From: Asaia sp. W19
GTDB taxonomy: Bacteria > Pseudomonadota > Alphaproteobacteria > Acetobacterales > Acetobacteraceae
Direction: 5' to 3'
DNA length: 64,000 bases
Assembly (NCBI RefSeq): GCF_003994335.1
Contig: NZ_PNQZ01000019.1
Span: forward strand, 124,002 to 188,001
The notes beneath the pieces were generated by a model, which saw only the letters and a program-made list of their open reading frames with translations, ran no database searches and was not told the DNA's origin. Each line of letters starts with the position of its first letter. Within the stretch, counting starts at the first letter, position 1. Both the position numbers and the translations under genes were made by a program. This document shows positions 1 to 8,705 of the stretch, piece by piece.

Positions 1-1
1 C

Positions 2-442
2 ATGAGCGAGGGCCTCGCCCTGCGTGAACGGATCAGCCCGGATGAACTTCTATCGGATGTCACGGCCAGCGCCCATGCGCTCAGTCATCATGGCCATGCG
101 AAGGTTGGAATCCTCGGCTTCTGCTGGGGCGGACTTGTGGCTTGGGAGGCGGCAACACGCACGCGCCTCTTCTCTGCTGCCTGCGCATGGTATGGGGGTG
201 GTATTGCCTCAGTCAGTCACGAAAAGCCGCATTGCCCCGTGCAGCTCCATTTCGGTGGCGAGGACGATCACATCCCCCATACCGATATCAACACGATCCG
301 CGAGAACCGCCCGGAGGTCGAAATCTTCGTTTATGACGAGGCCGGTCACGGATTTGGCTGCAATGATCGTCCAGGTTTCAATCGTAACGCTCGCGATCTC
401 GCCCATGAGCGCAGCATCGCGTTCTTCTCCACTCATCTCTGA
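2..442 (+). CDS. Dienelactone hydrolase family protein, 5' end cut by window
   Basis: Alpha/beta hydrolase of the dienelactone hydrolase (carboxymethylenebutenolidase) family. The nucleophile motif GFCWGG carries the catalytic Cys at about residue 41 of the visible part, followed by an FGGEDDHIP loop with the candidate catalytic Asp and AGHGF with the catalytic His near residue 116. The family is usually about 220-290 residues and only 146 are visible. The open frame runs to the window edge, so the true start lies upstream and the ATG at base 2 is probably internal. The natural substrate cannot be read from the sequence; many members are general esterases rather than chloroaromatic enzymes. 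Confidence 0.88.
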   Translation: MSEGLALRERISPDELLSDVTASAHALSHHGHAKVGILGFCWGGLVAWEAATRTRLFSAACAWYGGGIASVSHEKPHCPVQLHFGGEDDHIPHTDINTIRENRPEVEIFVYDEAGHGFGCNDRPGFNRNARDLAHERSIAFFSTHL

Positions 443-460
443 TTTTCTGAAAGCCGCATC

Positions 461-784
461 ATGCCCAGCACAGACAGCACCAACCCCCTGATTGACAGCC
501 CGGAGCGCGATGCGCGCATCACCGCCAAGTCGCGCGAACTCTGGGAAGCCGATGGCAAGCCGGGATGCGGCCCGGAAGCCTATCTCGAAAACGCCTCGGA
601 AATCATCGGCATGGAGGAGCACCCCCATACGGGCGAAATTCCGGTAAGCAGCCTTCCTGACCCGGCGCTTGCCGATGTGCAGGTCGAAAATGCCGAAATT
701 CAGGAGAACCTTGGGGAGTTTCCCGAGCGCCAGACCGATCAAGGCGATCGCGACCACTTCCCCGAGAAACAGAACCGGTCCTGA
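461..784 (+). CDS. DUF2934 domain protein
   Basis: A 107-residue hydrophilic protein, acidic at its C-terminus. Residues 20-45 (around ITAKSRELWEADGKP) match the DUF2934 pattern of a short helix with LWE followed by a G-P turn. No signal peptide, membrane segment or catalytic motif is visible. It begins 18 bases after the hydrolase stop on the same strand, so the two may be cotranscribed. Function unknown; the family call is from recognition and fairly good. Confidence 0.65.
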   Translation: MPSTDSTNPLIDSPERDARITAKSRELWEADGKPGCGPEAYLENASEIIGMEEHPHTGEIPVSSLPDPALADVQVENAEIQENLGEFPERQTDQGDRDHFPEKQNRS

Positions 785-814
785 GCAAGCTCACGCTCCG
801 GCCAACGGAGCATT

Positions 815-844
815 GGGAAAGGGGCCGTTTTCGGCCCCTTTCCC
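815..844. terminator. Bidirectional hairpin terminator between convergent genes
   Basis: A perfect 13-bp stem with a TTTT loop sits between the DUF2934 gene and the end of mtnP. Because the stem contains GGGAAA on one side and TTTCCC on the other, it can serve both converging transcripts. Confidence 0.75.
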
Positions 845-853
845 GAAGGCGCG

Positions 854-1741
854 TCAGCGCAGAACGCGCCCCGCCACGGCATCGAGCTTCGCGAGCATCT
901 GTGGATCGCGTGCATTGGGTGCCGTGATGATCGCGTGATCGAGCGCGCGCTCGGCCCCAGAGGGGCACAGCCCACGCGTGCGACCGAGTTCCGGAATGAT
1001 CGCCTTGACGAGGGCCTTGGCCTTGGCCGCGTTCTGGGTCATGACCGCCACGACGGCATCCACGGTCACGGAATCATGGTCGTCATGCCAGCAATCATAA
1101 TCGGTCACCATGGCGATGCTCGCATAGCACATCTCGGCCTCACGGGCGAGTTTGGCCTCGGGCATATTGGTCATGCCGATGACCGAACAGCCCCACTGGC
1201 GATAAAGCTCGCTCTCGGCGCGGGTCGAGAATTGCGGCCCTTCCATCACAAGATACGTGCCGCCGCGGACCAGCTCCACGCCGATCTTTCCGGCCTGCTC
1301 CGCGATCACGTCCCCCATGCGTGCCGATACCGGATCGGCCATGCCCACATGGGCCACACAGCCCCGTCCGAAGAAGCTCTTCTCGCGCGCAAATGAGCGG
1401 TCGATGAACTGGTCGACCAGCAGGAAGACGCCAGGCGGCAGATCCTCACGCAGCGATCCGACCGCCGAGAGCGAGACAATATCCGTCACGCCTGAGCGCT
1501 TGAGTGCGTCGATATTGGCGCGGAAATTGAGCTCCGAGGGAGGAATGGGATGACCGCGGCCGTGGCGTGGCAGGAATACACAACGCACACCATTCAGGCG
1601 CCCGAAGAGCAGTTCGTCCGAGGGCTCGCCCCAGGGCGTCTCGACACGACGCCATTCCTTCTCTTCCAGTCCGTCAATGTCATACAGGCCCGAGCCGCCG
1701 ATAAGGCCGATCACGGGTTCGATGGTCACATCTTCAGTCAT
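854..1741 (-). CDS. mtnP: S-methyl-5'-thioadenosine phosphorylase
   Basis: Purine nucleoside phosphorylase superfamily enzyme that splits methylthioadenosine, the by-product of polyamine synthesis, into adenine and methylthioribose-1-phosphate. The N-terminal phosphate loop IGGSGLYDI, the RHGRGHPIPPSELNFRAN segment, the mid-region EGPQFSTRAES and the GMTNMPEAKLAREAEMCYA substrate-binding region are all in family order. Length 295 is typical (280-300). Divergent from hemF with about 180 bases between, room for two promoters. The downstream salvage genes (mtnA, mtnK) are not in the window. Confidence 0.95.
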   Translation of the reverse strand: MTEDVTIEPVIGLIGGSGLYDIDGLEEKEWRRVETPWGEPSDELLFGRLNGVRCVFLPRHGRGHPIPPSELNFRANIDALKRSGVTDIVSLSAVGSLREDLPPGVFLLVDQFIDRSFAREKSFFGRGCVAHVGMADPVSARMGDVIAEQAGKIGVELVRGGTYLVMEGPQFSTRAESELYRQWGCSVIGMTNMPEAKLAREAEMCYASIAMVTDYDCWHDDHDSVTVDAVVAVMTQNAAKAKALVKAIIPELGRTRGLCPSGAERALDHAIITAPNARDPQMLAKLDAVAGRVLR

Positions 1742-1919
1742 CAGGTTTCACCTTTCCGGTCTGACCGCTTTGCAGGGCTTCAGGAACACCAGAATGAGGC
1801 GTTTCGCAACCTGTCAGTGTTTTCATCTCCCCCGTCATGGTTTCAAAAGCCCCGTTTTGCTATAGGCTTGCCCATTCAGGCTGGCGCAAGACCAGCTGAA
1901 ACAGAAAGCGGAGCTTGTG

Positions 1920-2861
1920 ATGAGCGCGACTTTGGATCCGAAAACATTCGGCACCCTCATCCGTGACCATGTCCCCCATGATTCCTTCAAGGAGGCAGCG
2001 CGTCACTGGTTCGAAGCGTTGCGCGACAAGATCTGCGCTTCATACGAGGCGATCGAGGACGAGGCTGTCTCCCGACGCTCTCCCGTGCTGCGTGACCGGA
2101 CCGAGGCGGGACGTTTCGTGCGTACGGCATGGAACCGCCATGACGACCCGAGCGGCAACCTGCATGGCAGCGGCGTCATGTCCGTCATGCGTGGGCGCGT
2201 GTTCGAGAAGGTCGGCGTCAATGTCTCGACCGTCTGGGGAGAATTCTCTCCCGAATTCCGCAGGAATATGCCTGGCGCCAATGAGGATCCGCGCTTTTTT
2301 GCGACCGGGATCTCGCTGGTCGCGCATCCCTGTAACCCCCATGTCAGCGCAGCGCATTTCAACACCCGTATGATCATCACCAGCAATGGCTGGTTTGGCG
2401 GTGGCGGCGACATCACACCCATCTTCCCGGACAGCGAGGAAGCCAAGGCGGACGCGGCGGATTTCCACCAGACCTTCCGCGATGCCTGCGCGCGCCATGA
2501 CCCGGCCTATTACGAGCGCTTCAAGGCATGGTGCGACGAGTATTTTTATCTGCATCATCGCAACGAGCCCCGCGGCCTGGGTGGCATCTTCTATGACCAT
2601 TTCGACAGCGGGAATGTCGATCAGGATTTTGCCTTCACCAAGGATGTGGGCCTCGCCTTCTTTGAAGCCTATCCCCGTGCGGTACGCTCGCGCATGATGC
2701 GTCCCTGGACCGATGAAGAGCGCGACGCGCAACTGATTCGTCGTGGTCGCTATGTGGAGTTCAATCTGATACATGACCGTGGCACGGTTTTCGGACTGAA
2801 AACCGGTGGCAATACCGAGGCCATTCTCATGAGCATGCCTCCAGAGGTGAAGTGGCCCTGA
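1920..2861 (+). CDS. hemF: Oxygen-dependent coproporphyrinogen III oxidase
   Basis: Catalyses the O2-dependent decarboxylation of coproporphyrinogen III to protoporphyrinogen IX in heme synthesis. Typical motifs are present: the [11 protein letters not shown]-type segment near residue 85, [19 protein letters not shown] near residue 157, [17 protein letters not shown], and the C-terminal [16 protein letters not shown] signature. I prefer the ATG at 1920 over the GTG at 1917 because GGAG at 1910-1913 then lies 6 bases upstream. 313 residues, normal for the family. The oxygen-requiring form fits an aerobic organism. Confidence 0.96.
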   Translation: MSATLDPKTFGTLIRDHVPHDSFKEAARHWFEALRDKICASYEAIEDEAVSRRSPVLRDRTEAGRFVRTAWNRHDDPSGNLHGSGVMSVMRGRVFEKVGVNVSTVWGEFSPEFRRNMPGANEDPRFFATGISLVAHPCNPHVSAAHFNTRMIITSNGWFGGGGDITPIFPDSEEAKADAADFHQTFRDACARHDPAYYERFKAWCDEYFYLHHRNEPRGLGGIFYDHFDSGNVDQDFAFTKDVGLAFFEAYPRAVRSRMMRPWTDEERDAQLIRRGRYVEFNLIHDRGTVFGLKTGGNTEAILMSMPPEVKWP

Positions 2862-2887
2862 CGAACGGGACACGATTTGGCCGCAAT

Positions 2888-2915
2888 CGTCTGGCTTATC
2901 GCGGCAAGCCAGACG
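2888..2915 (+). terminator. Hairpin downstream of hemF
   Basis: A perfect 10-bp inverted repeat (CGTCTGGCTT and its complement) around an 8-base loop lies 27 bases after the hemF stop. No T-run follows, so it may stabilise the RNA or slow transcription rather than act as an intrinsic terminator. Confidence 0.35.
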
Positions 2916-2937
2916 ATCTGGCGGTGAAGGGAACGAC

Positions 2938-4068
2938 GTGCACAGCAAGATGATGTCTCTGGCGGCAAAAAGAATGCTGAGCCGCCGCAGTCTTCTCTCC
3001 ACCATCGCCGCGACCACAGCGGCGACCATCCTCCCTGCCCGCGCCTGGGAAGACGACATCAGCGCCGAAGCCCGCCCTCCTGCTCTGGCAGATACCCCCC
3101 GTCTCATCGTTGGCGGCGGCCCCGACTCCCTGCCTGGTCAGGTTGCGCCCATTCTCGCCACCGCCCTGGCGAGGGGACTATCCACCCTCACCCCCATCTC
3201 GACCCATTACGATCTGGGCCGGGACGGGGTGACAGCCGCCAATCTCTTCGACACCCAAAGCCCGGAAGCCGATGGCAACACCGCCATTCTGGCGCCCGGC
3301 GCTGCCCTGATCGCCTCGCTCGCGGGGGATGCGCGAGTTCATTTCGATTACTCGCGCTGGGCCGCGCTCATCATGGCGCGCCGCCCGGTTGTCACGCTCG
3401 CCAAGGCGGAACTCCACAGGTCCCTACGATCTCGACTGAGCGGCATGTTCCATGACCGCCCTGTAAGACTGGCGGTGTCGCATCCCACCGGCGTGGAGCT
3501 TTCCAGCCTCCTTGGGCTCTCCCTTCTGGGCCTGCACCCCCTCCCTGTCCCGGGATATGCCGGCAAGGCAGAAGCGCTCGAAGCGCTCAAGAGCGGTCAG
3601 GTCGATGCCGTGCAGCTGACGCCCGGGCCGGGGGACGATCTCTCGGCCGATATCGCCTCCGCTCCGGAGGGCATCAAACCCATCTTCTTTTCCGGCCCGA
3701 CGATCGCCGGGGTTCCGAGCTTTGACGCGACCTATGCAATGGCCCGGGGCCATGCGCCCTCTGGCGCATTATATCAGGCCTGGGGTGCCGTCTCGAATGC
3801 TGCCGCTTCGGCATTGATCCTCGCCTTACCCATGCTGACACCGCCACTGGCCATTGCGCGGTGGCGCCACGCGGCGCAGGAGGCGGTCACGGAGGCCGCA
3901 CTCAAGACCTGGAATGACTCCCAGCACCTGACGATCACGGCAGGCGCCGACGCGGCCCCTCTGTTGAACCAACTCGAGCCGGAACTGACATCGCTTCTCG
4001 CCCTCAGACGCTGGATCAACAATAACCAGCCAAGATGGCGTCAGGGTCAGGAAACGCGCCCCACCTGA
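2938..4068 (+). CDS. Periplasmic substrate-binding-like protein (TctC/Bug or TAXI type)
   Basis: A 376-residue exported protein. The N-terminus has a twin-arginine-like stretch (SRRSLLSTIAA) and a cleavage-site-like PARA near residue 35. The mature part has the alternating pattern of solute-binding proteins: a LIVGGGPDSLPGQV start, a mid region with VRLAVSHPTGVELSS and GYAGKAEALEALKSGQVDAVQLTPG (the 'create a list, count the targets' pattern of tricarboxylate-type binding proteins), then IAGVPSF. No membrane partner genes lie nearby, so the transporter would be encoded elsewhere or the protein serves as a sensor. Start chosen at GTG 2938 with AAGGGA just upstream; ATG 2950 is an alternative. 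Family assignment is moderate, ligand unknown. Confidence 0.55.
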   Translation: MHSKMMSLAAKRMLSRRSLLSTIAATTAATILPARAWEDDISAEARPPALADTPRLIVGGGPDSLPGQVAPILATALARGLSTLTPISTHYDLGRDGVTAANLFDTQSPEADGNTAILAPGAALIASLAGDARVHFDYSRWAALIMARRPVVTLAKAELHRSLRSRLSGMFHDRPVRLAVSHPTGVELSSLLGLSLLGLHPLPVPGYAGKAEALEALKSGQVDAVQLTPGPGDDLSADIASAPEGIKPIFFSGPTIAGVPSFDATYAMARGHAPSGALYQAWGAVSNAAASALILALPMLTPPLAIARWRHAAQEAVTEAALKTWNDSQHLTITAGADAAPLLNQLEPELTSLLALRRWINNNQPRWRQGQETRPT

Positions 4069-4139
4069 ACAGAGCGCGCACTGGTCCTCACGCGCTGTGC
4101 CGATAGCGCCGCACCCGCCATTGAGCGCATCTCGATGCC

Positions 4140-4784
4140 TCAGAGGCGATCACGGGATCTCAGCAGGATACGCACCGCACCCTTGTTCTTCTTGTGGGTG
4201 TGCACAACGGCGAGGATGAGCGGCCTCAGATCACCCCGATCAAGCCAATGAGGCAATTCCTGCCGGATCACGCCTCCCTCCTGACCGCTGCCAAGGCCGG
4301 TAATCACTTCGACACAGCGCACACCCTGAGCGCTCGACGCATGCAGGAAGTGGTGGAGCTTGTGAAAAGCGTCCTGGGCAAAATGGCCATGCAGGTCAAG
4401 ACGACGCTGCGGCTTCATCTTGCCGCTGGCAAGCGCATTCCATGATGTCGTATCAAGCCCGGGCTGACGATTATTGATCTCCAACCGCGCATGCTGCCGC
4501 GCCCTTGGCACGGGGACCGCCATGACACGCATGACCTCGCGGATACGCAGAGTAGGCGACGCGTCCGCTGAGGTATTTGAGCCGGGCCCGGTACCCGCCT
4601 TTCCCTGAACGTCCCCTGACCGGTCGGCCATATCGCCAGAAGGATTTTGCTGATCCGAGGAACGGCGTTGGGGACGACCATGTCGCGTTGACAGGCGGCC
4701 GGCCTTGTCACGCAGGGGCAGGATCGTGCGCGCGAAGGAGCGCCAGAGGCTTTCTTCGTCCGAACTCAAGTCGCGTCGGGCCAC
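4140..4784 (-). CDS. Smr domain protein
   Basis: A soluble protein with a C-terminal Smr (small MutS-related) domain: the RLDLHG motif near residue 126, an amphipathic helix, then VITGLGSG and GGVIRQELPHWL, the usual order of this nuclease-like domain. The common TGKG motif reads TGLG. The N-terminal 110 residues are polar and likely unstructured. I chose GTG 4784, giving an N-terminus VARRDLSSDEESLW with AAGGA 6 bases upstream, over the ATG at 4805 which lacks a clear ribosome site. Downstream of the cytochrome peroxidase on the same strand. In many alphaproteobacteria an Smr gene lies close to mltA, as here. Confidence 0.85.
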   Translation of the reverse strand: MARRDLSSDEESLWRSFARTILPLRDKAGRLSTRHGRPQRRSSDQQNPSGDMADRSGDVQGKAGTGPGSNTSADASPTLRIREVMRVMAVPVPRARQHARLEINNRQPGLDTTSWNALASGKMKPQRRLDLHGHFAQDAFHKLHHFLHASSAQGVRCVEVITGLGSGQEGGVIRQELPHWLDRGDLRPLILAVVHTHKKNKGAVRILLRSRDRL

Positions 4785-4829
4785 TACCAGTCCTTCTCTG
4801 CACAAGGGGGGTCTTCCCGCCCCTGTGTC

Positions 4830-6305
4830 TTACTGGGCGTCAGGGGCCTTCAATGGCGGTTCAGCAACCACCTGCTGTAACGGAACGCCCTGATATCGGC
4901 CAGTCAATGTTTTGAGGAACGCAACGATATCATCGACATCGCTTTGGGGAAGCGTACCGTAAGGCGTCTGGTACCGCGCCATCTGACGCACGGCCTCGTC
5001 GAGAGTTGCGGCGCTGCCATCGTGGAAATACGGCGCGGTCAGAGCGATGTTGCGCAGGTTGGGCACCTTGAAACGCTGACGATCCTCGAATGCATGCGTA
5101 AAGCCTTCGCGGCCGGAATCGACGGCGCTCAGCTTTGCCTTGCGGTCATCGAAATAGGGCCCTTCGAGACCCATGACCTCATAGGCGTCGCCGCCGATCG
5201 CGACACCGCTATGGCACCCTGCGCATCCAAGAGCCTTGAAACGCGCGTAACCACGCTTCTCTTGCGCCGTGATCGCATTGTTATCGCCCTTGAGGTAGAG
5301 ATCGAAGGGGCTGTCCGGTGTGATCAGCGTCTTCTCATACTCGGCAATAGCATTGGTGACCGTCTTCTCATTGACGGAGTCAGGTCCGTACAGGCTCGCG
5401 AACGCCGTGTGATATTCGGGCACGGCCGCGATAATGGCTGCTACCGCATTCCAGTCATGTGCACCCATTTCTACCGGATTTGTCACGGGGCCAGCGGCCT
5501 GGGCGGCAAGATCGACGGCGCGTCCGTTCCAGAACTGGGAGACGCTGAACACAGCGTTATAGACCGTGGGGACATTGATCGGGCCTTTCTGGCCGTTGAT
5601 CCCGGTCGCAGTGACGAGGTTGTCTACCCCCCCCTTGTCCAGCCCATGGCAGCTTGCACAGTTGAGCTTGCCATCTCCGGAAAGACGCCGGTCGAAAAAC
5701 AGCTGACGTCCGAGTTCTGCCTTGGTCCAGTCGACGGGCAGACTTTCCGGGATAGGCTGAATGACCTCGCCGGCGAATTGCGGCGCCACCCCCGGTGTCG
5801 CGTAGTAGCGCCGACGCTGGTCGGCGACCCAAGTGAGCACATCATGTCTTGCTCTCTCGGTCATATAGGCATGCGGATGCATCAGCAGATAGGCTGCGGG
5901 CGGCATACGGTTCTGGCTGATGACTGCCTCGATGCGCGAAAGCTGCTCGACCGAGGGTGGTTTACCGCTCATGAAGGCCGCCAGAACGGGCTCGAAACGG
6001 AAATGACGCTGGCCCGCCACGAGGTCGCGCTTCATGATCTGATTTGCAAAGGGAAGCTTGAAGTAGAAAGGCAGATCGGCCTTTTGCGTGTGGCAGTAAT
6101 CGCAACGCGTTTCCTGGAACGCGCTATAGGCCGCGAGCGCCTTTGGATCATGCCAGGTCGGGCTGCCCGTTGGCAGGCGGGGGGCGCCCTGATGATCGAA
6201 ATGGGTGAGATAGGCTATCGTTCCACCATAGGCCAAAGCTCCGGCCACAACCAAACCTGCAATTGTTGTTTTTATAAGCCCTTTATTTACGGCGGTACCC
6301 GTCAA
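4830..6305 (-). CDS. Tri-heme cytochrome c peroxidase family protein, membrane anchored
   Basis: A 491-residue periplasmic c-type cytochrome of the CCP/MauG family, which classically reduces H2O2 with electrons from cytochrome c. An N-terminal hydrophobic segment (residues 9-31) is an uncleaved anchor or signal. Three CxxCH heme sites are visible: CDYCH near residue 58 in a separate N-terminal heme-binding domain, CASCH near 217 and CAGCH near 360. The last two belong to the usual two-domain peroxidase core. Classical CCPs have two hemes and about 330 residues. A TTGACA-like box lies about 60 bases upstream of the start but its -10 partner is weak. Electron donors are not encoded nearby. Confidence 0.88.
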   Translation of the reverse strand: MTGTAVNKGLIKTTIAGLVVAGALAYGGTIAYLTHFDHQGAPRLPTGSPTWHDPKALAAYSAFQETRCDYCHTQKADLPFYFKLPFANQIMKRDLVAGQRHFRFEPVLAAFMSGKPPSVEQLSRIEAVISQNRMPPAAYLLMHPHAYMTERARHDVLTWVADQRRRYYATPGVAPQFAGEVIQPIPESLPVDWTKAELGRQLFFDRRLSGDGKLNCASCHGLDKGGVDNLVTATGINGQKGPINVPTVYNAVFSVSQFWNGRAVDLAAQAAGPVTNPVEMGAHDWNAVAAIIAAVPEYHTAFASLYGPDSVNEKTVTNAIAEYEKTLITPDSPFDLYLKGDNNAITAQEKRGYARFKALGCAGCHSGVAIGGDAYEVMGLEGPYFDDRKAKLSAVDSGREGFTHAFEDRQRFKVPNLRNIALTAPYFHDGSAATLDEAVRQMARYQTPYGTLPQSDVDDIVAFLKTLTGRYQGVPLQQVVAEPPLKAPDAQ

Positions 6306-6473
6306 CCGTCTCTCTCCCTTTAGTGATCGTGCGATACATCACAATGACGACACATTTCCCGAGTGTCAAAATAATGATCCCGATTAATTTGATCGTTTTT
6401 ACCTATGAGCGTGACAAGGGAGCCCGAGCTGAGATGCGCTCTCGGCAAGCGCTCTTCACCTCGCCCGCCGATC

Positions 6474-7463
6474 TCAGGGAGATGAAGCGGCGTCGATATC
6501 CCCGGTTTGTGCGCGAGGCATCCCTTCCCCATCAGGGAGATCGGACCGGTGCAGATCCTGGCCATGATCCCCGCGAGGCGCTTGCCCCGGCAACGGATCG
6601 GGATCGACCGCCTCCCGCCTGGTTTCGTCAGGGTCGCCGTCTGGCACCCCCTCTCCCATTGCAGTGCGCAGCCTTCTGCGCGCCACGGCGACATAGCGCG
6701 TATCGATATCGATCCCGATACCGGTCAGCCCCAGTTCCTGAGCCGCAATGAGCGTGGTGCCGGTGCCCATGAACGGATCGAGAATAACCGAGCGGGCATC
6801 ATAGCCGTGTAGCGTTGCGCAAGCCGTCGGCAGGGCGACCGGAAATGTCCCAGGGTGGAGGAACTTCTCCTTGCGGTGACGGACCGTTTCATAGGGGATG
6901 AACCAGGTATTGCCCCTGCACCGGCGATCGACCGCGTGGCGTCGGCGACTGATATTGCTCTTGTCGGTGAAGGGGACACCCGCCGCGAGACGTTGCAAGG
7001 GCACATCACCCCGATGAGTCAGATGAAAGACATGCTCATGGTTATGATTGATGAAACGCGACGAGTTGACGGGCTTGAAATGCCCATAAGTCTTCTCCTC
7101 GATCGAGACCGATTTGATCCAGACGATATGATTTTGAAGCACAAAGATATCACGCAGCTGGGTGATCAGTTCGAAGGGTAGCCACGGCTGCGCCGATGAC
7201 CCGGCGATATTCAGGAAAAACGACCCATCCGGCTTCAGCACGCGCGCAATCTGGGTGCAGATGGTCTGCATCCAGCCGATATAATCCTGCTCCTCCAGCC
7301 TGTCCTCGTAGCTTCGATAGGCGACCCCGATATTATAGGGGGGAGAGGTCACGACAATATCGACGGACCCGGTCTCCATACGGCGCATGACATTGAACGC
7401 ATCGCCCCGGATCAGGGCATGACGACCAATCGCTTCGCGCCGTGCCCTGACTTTTTCCTGCAT
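6474..7463 (-). CDS. Beta-class DNA methyltransferase (SPPY type)
   Basis: S-adenosylmethionine-dependent DNA amino-methyltransferase. The catalytic motif TSPPYN (residues 39-44) precedes the SAM-binding motif DPFMGTGTT (229-237), the order of beta-class enzymes. SPPY is more common in N4-cytosine enzymes but also occurs in some N6-adenine ones. Between them lies a family-typical stretch ending in CRGNTWFIPYETV and GTFPVALP. The ATG at 7463 starts directly after the mltA stop, so translation is probably coupled. The last 55 residues are polar, charged and unlike a methyltransferase. No restriction endonuclease is visible nearby, suggesting an orphan regulatory enzyme. Target sequence unknown. 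Confidence 0.88.
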   Translation of the reverse strand: MQEKVRARREAIGRHALIRGDAFNVMRRMETGSVDIVVTSPPYNIGVAYRSYEDRLEEQDYIGWMQTICTQIARVLKPDGSFFLNIAGSSAQPWLPFELITQLRDIFVLQNHIVWIKSVSIEEKTYGHFKPVNSSRFINHNHEHVFHLTHRGDVPLQRLAAGVPFTDKSNISRRRHAVDRRCRGNTWFIPYETVRHRKEKFLHPGTFPVALPTACATLHGYDARSVILDPFMGTGTTLIAAQELGLTGIGIDIDTRYVAVARRRLRTAMGEGVPDGDPDETRREAVDPDPLPGQAPRGDHGQDLHRSDLPDGEGMPRAQTGDIDAASSP

Positions 7464-7465
7464 GA

Positions 7466-8620
7466 TCAGGCGGGCGGGTGCGGTAACAGGACGATCATGC
7501 GCCCATGGCTGCGAAGCGAGCCGGCCACCTGCTCGGCCTCCGCCCCCCATCCGGTAAACAGGTCGGCGCGCCCGACGCCCTTGATGTCACTACCGACATC
7601 CTGAGCGAAGGTGAGATGGGTCCAGCGCCCCTCACCGCCACTTGCAAGCGGAATACGCGTCTCGAGCCAGAGCGGCACCCCAAGAGGCAGAAGCGAGCGA
7701 TCCACCGCAACGGAACGTCCGGGGGTCAGCGGGATGCCCATGGCACCCGGAGCGCCACGATCCAGCGGGATCGTGTCCACACGCTTGAAAAACACATAGT
7801 CGGGGTTCTGCTCCATCAGGCTACGCGCCTGATCGGGATGGGCAGCAAGCCAGTTCCGCAAAGAGGGCAGTGACACATCCTGCGCGGCCATCTCGCCACG
7901 TGAGACCAGAATGCGTCCAATGGGAACATAGGGTGCACCGTTCTTGGCTGCATAGCCGACCCTGCGCACCGACCCGTCGGTCATGACCAGGCGGCCCGAA
8001 CCCTGTATCTGCAGAAAGAACAGGTCTTCCGGCGAACGTAGCCAGGCGATTTCGAGCCCATGACCGTCAAGCGCGCCGCCATCGATCTCGGCACGCGTGT
8101 AATAAGGAACGAATTTTCCGTTATCCCAGCGCCCTGTCACCCAGTCGCCGAGGGTATCCTTCGTTCTGACCAGATCGCCCGGAGCGGCATAGAGTGGCGT
8201 CTGGAATGCCCCCTCACGCGTGGCCGAGGCATAGATCTGGGGTTCGTAATACCCGGTGAAGAAGGCATCATTCGAAACGAGATAAGGCGCGAACCATTGC
8301 TCGAAATAGCGTCGCGCCTCGTCCGGAGAGCTGGCTACGGATTGGAGCGCTGTACAGGCCCCAGACCAGTCTCCCGCCCTGCTTCCGTTCGGGATAGTGC
8401 CCTCAGCGCCCCCCAGATGGGTTTCGGGCGGAAGGCGCATCAGGCGCTGGCACTCGCTCCGTAATTCGGGAAGCAATTGTGCGGGGGTTTCCGCAGACCA
8501 TCCATCCAGCATCGCGTAACTGACGGGCGTCAGATCGAGCCGGGTTTCCTGCTGCGGCTCCGCGCAGGATGAGAGGAGCGCGAGGCCAAGCCCCAGGGAG
8601 ATACGAGAAACTATGTTCAT
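7466..8620 (-). CDS. mltA: Membrane-bound lytic murein transglycosylase A
   Basis: Outer-membrane lipoprotein that cleaves the glycan strands of peptidoglycan to leave anhydromuropeptides. The start at 8620 gives a short signal peptide ending in LLSSC, a lipobox with Cys at about residue 19. The MltA domain follows with FFTGYYEPQIYAS, IQGSGRLVMTDG and VFFKR, and the C-terminal 3D domain with its catalytic aspartates lies in the DVGSDIKGVGRADLFTGWG region. 384 residues, normal. It lies directly downstream of the Tim44-like gene and upstream of the methyltransferase gene on the same strand. Confidence 0.95.
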   Translation of the reverse strand: MNIVSRISLGLGLALLSSCAEPQQETRLDLTPVSYAMLDGWSAETPAQLLPELRSECQRLMRLPPETHLGGAEGTIPNGSRAGDWSGACTALQSVASSPDEARRYFEQWFAPYLVSNDAFFTGYYEPQIYASATREGAFQTPLYAAPGDLVRTKDTLGDWVTGRWDNGKFVPYYTRAEIDGGALDGHGLEIAWLRSPEDLFFLQIQGSGRLVMTDGSVRRVGYAAKNGAPYVPIGRILVSRGEMAAQDVSLPSLRNWLAAHPDQARSLMEQNPDYVFFKRVDTIPLDRGAPGAMGIPLTPGRSVAVDRSLLPLGVPLWLETRIPLASGGEGRWTHLTFAQDVGSDIKGVGRADLFTGWGAEAEQVAGSLRSHGRMIVLLPHPPA

Positions 8621-8705
8621 GCCAAACCGAGTTCGTCGTGCGCCCCGCAAGACGCGTCAATAAAAGACAGGCCGGAAGGGCGTGAACCGATCCGACGCTC
8701 GAAAT

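Noticed and set aside
2040-3107. 355-codon minus-strand frame over hemF
   Set aside because: Shadow of hemF; no recognisable protein features and it runs across the hemF-binding-protein gap.
4944-6323. 459-codon open frame antisense to the cytochrome peroxidase
   Set aside because: It mirrors the real gene in a GC-rich genome, has no family-like motifs, and the opposite strand carries three heme motifs in order.
8639-8705. mltA start at 8650
   Set aside because: The start at 8620 gives a proper lipoprotein signal with lipobox; the extra ten residues are Arg-rich and would spoil it.
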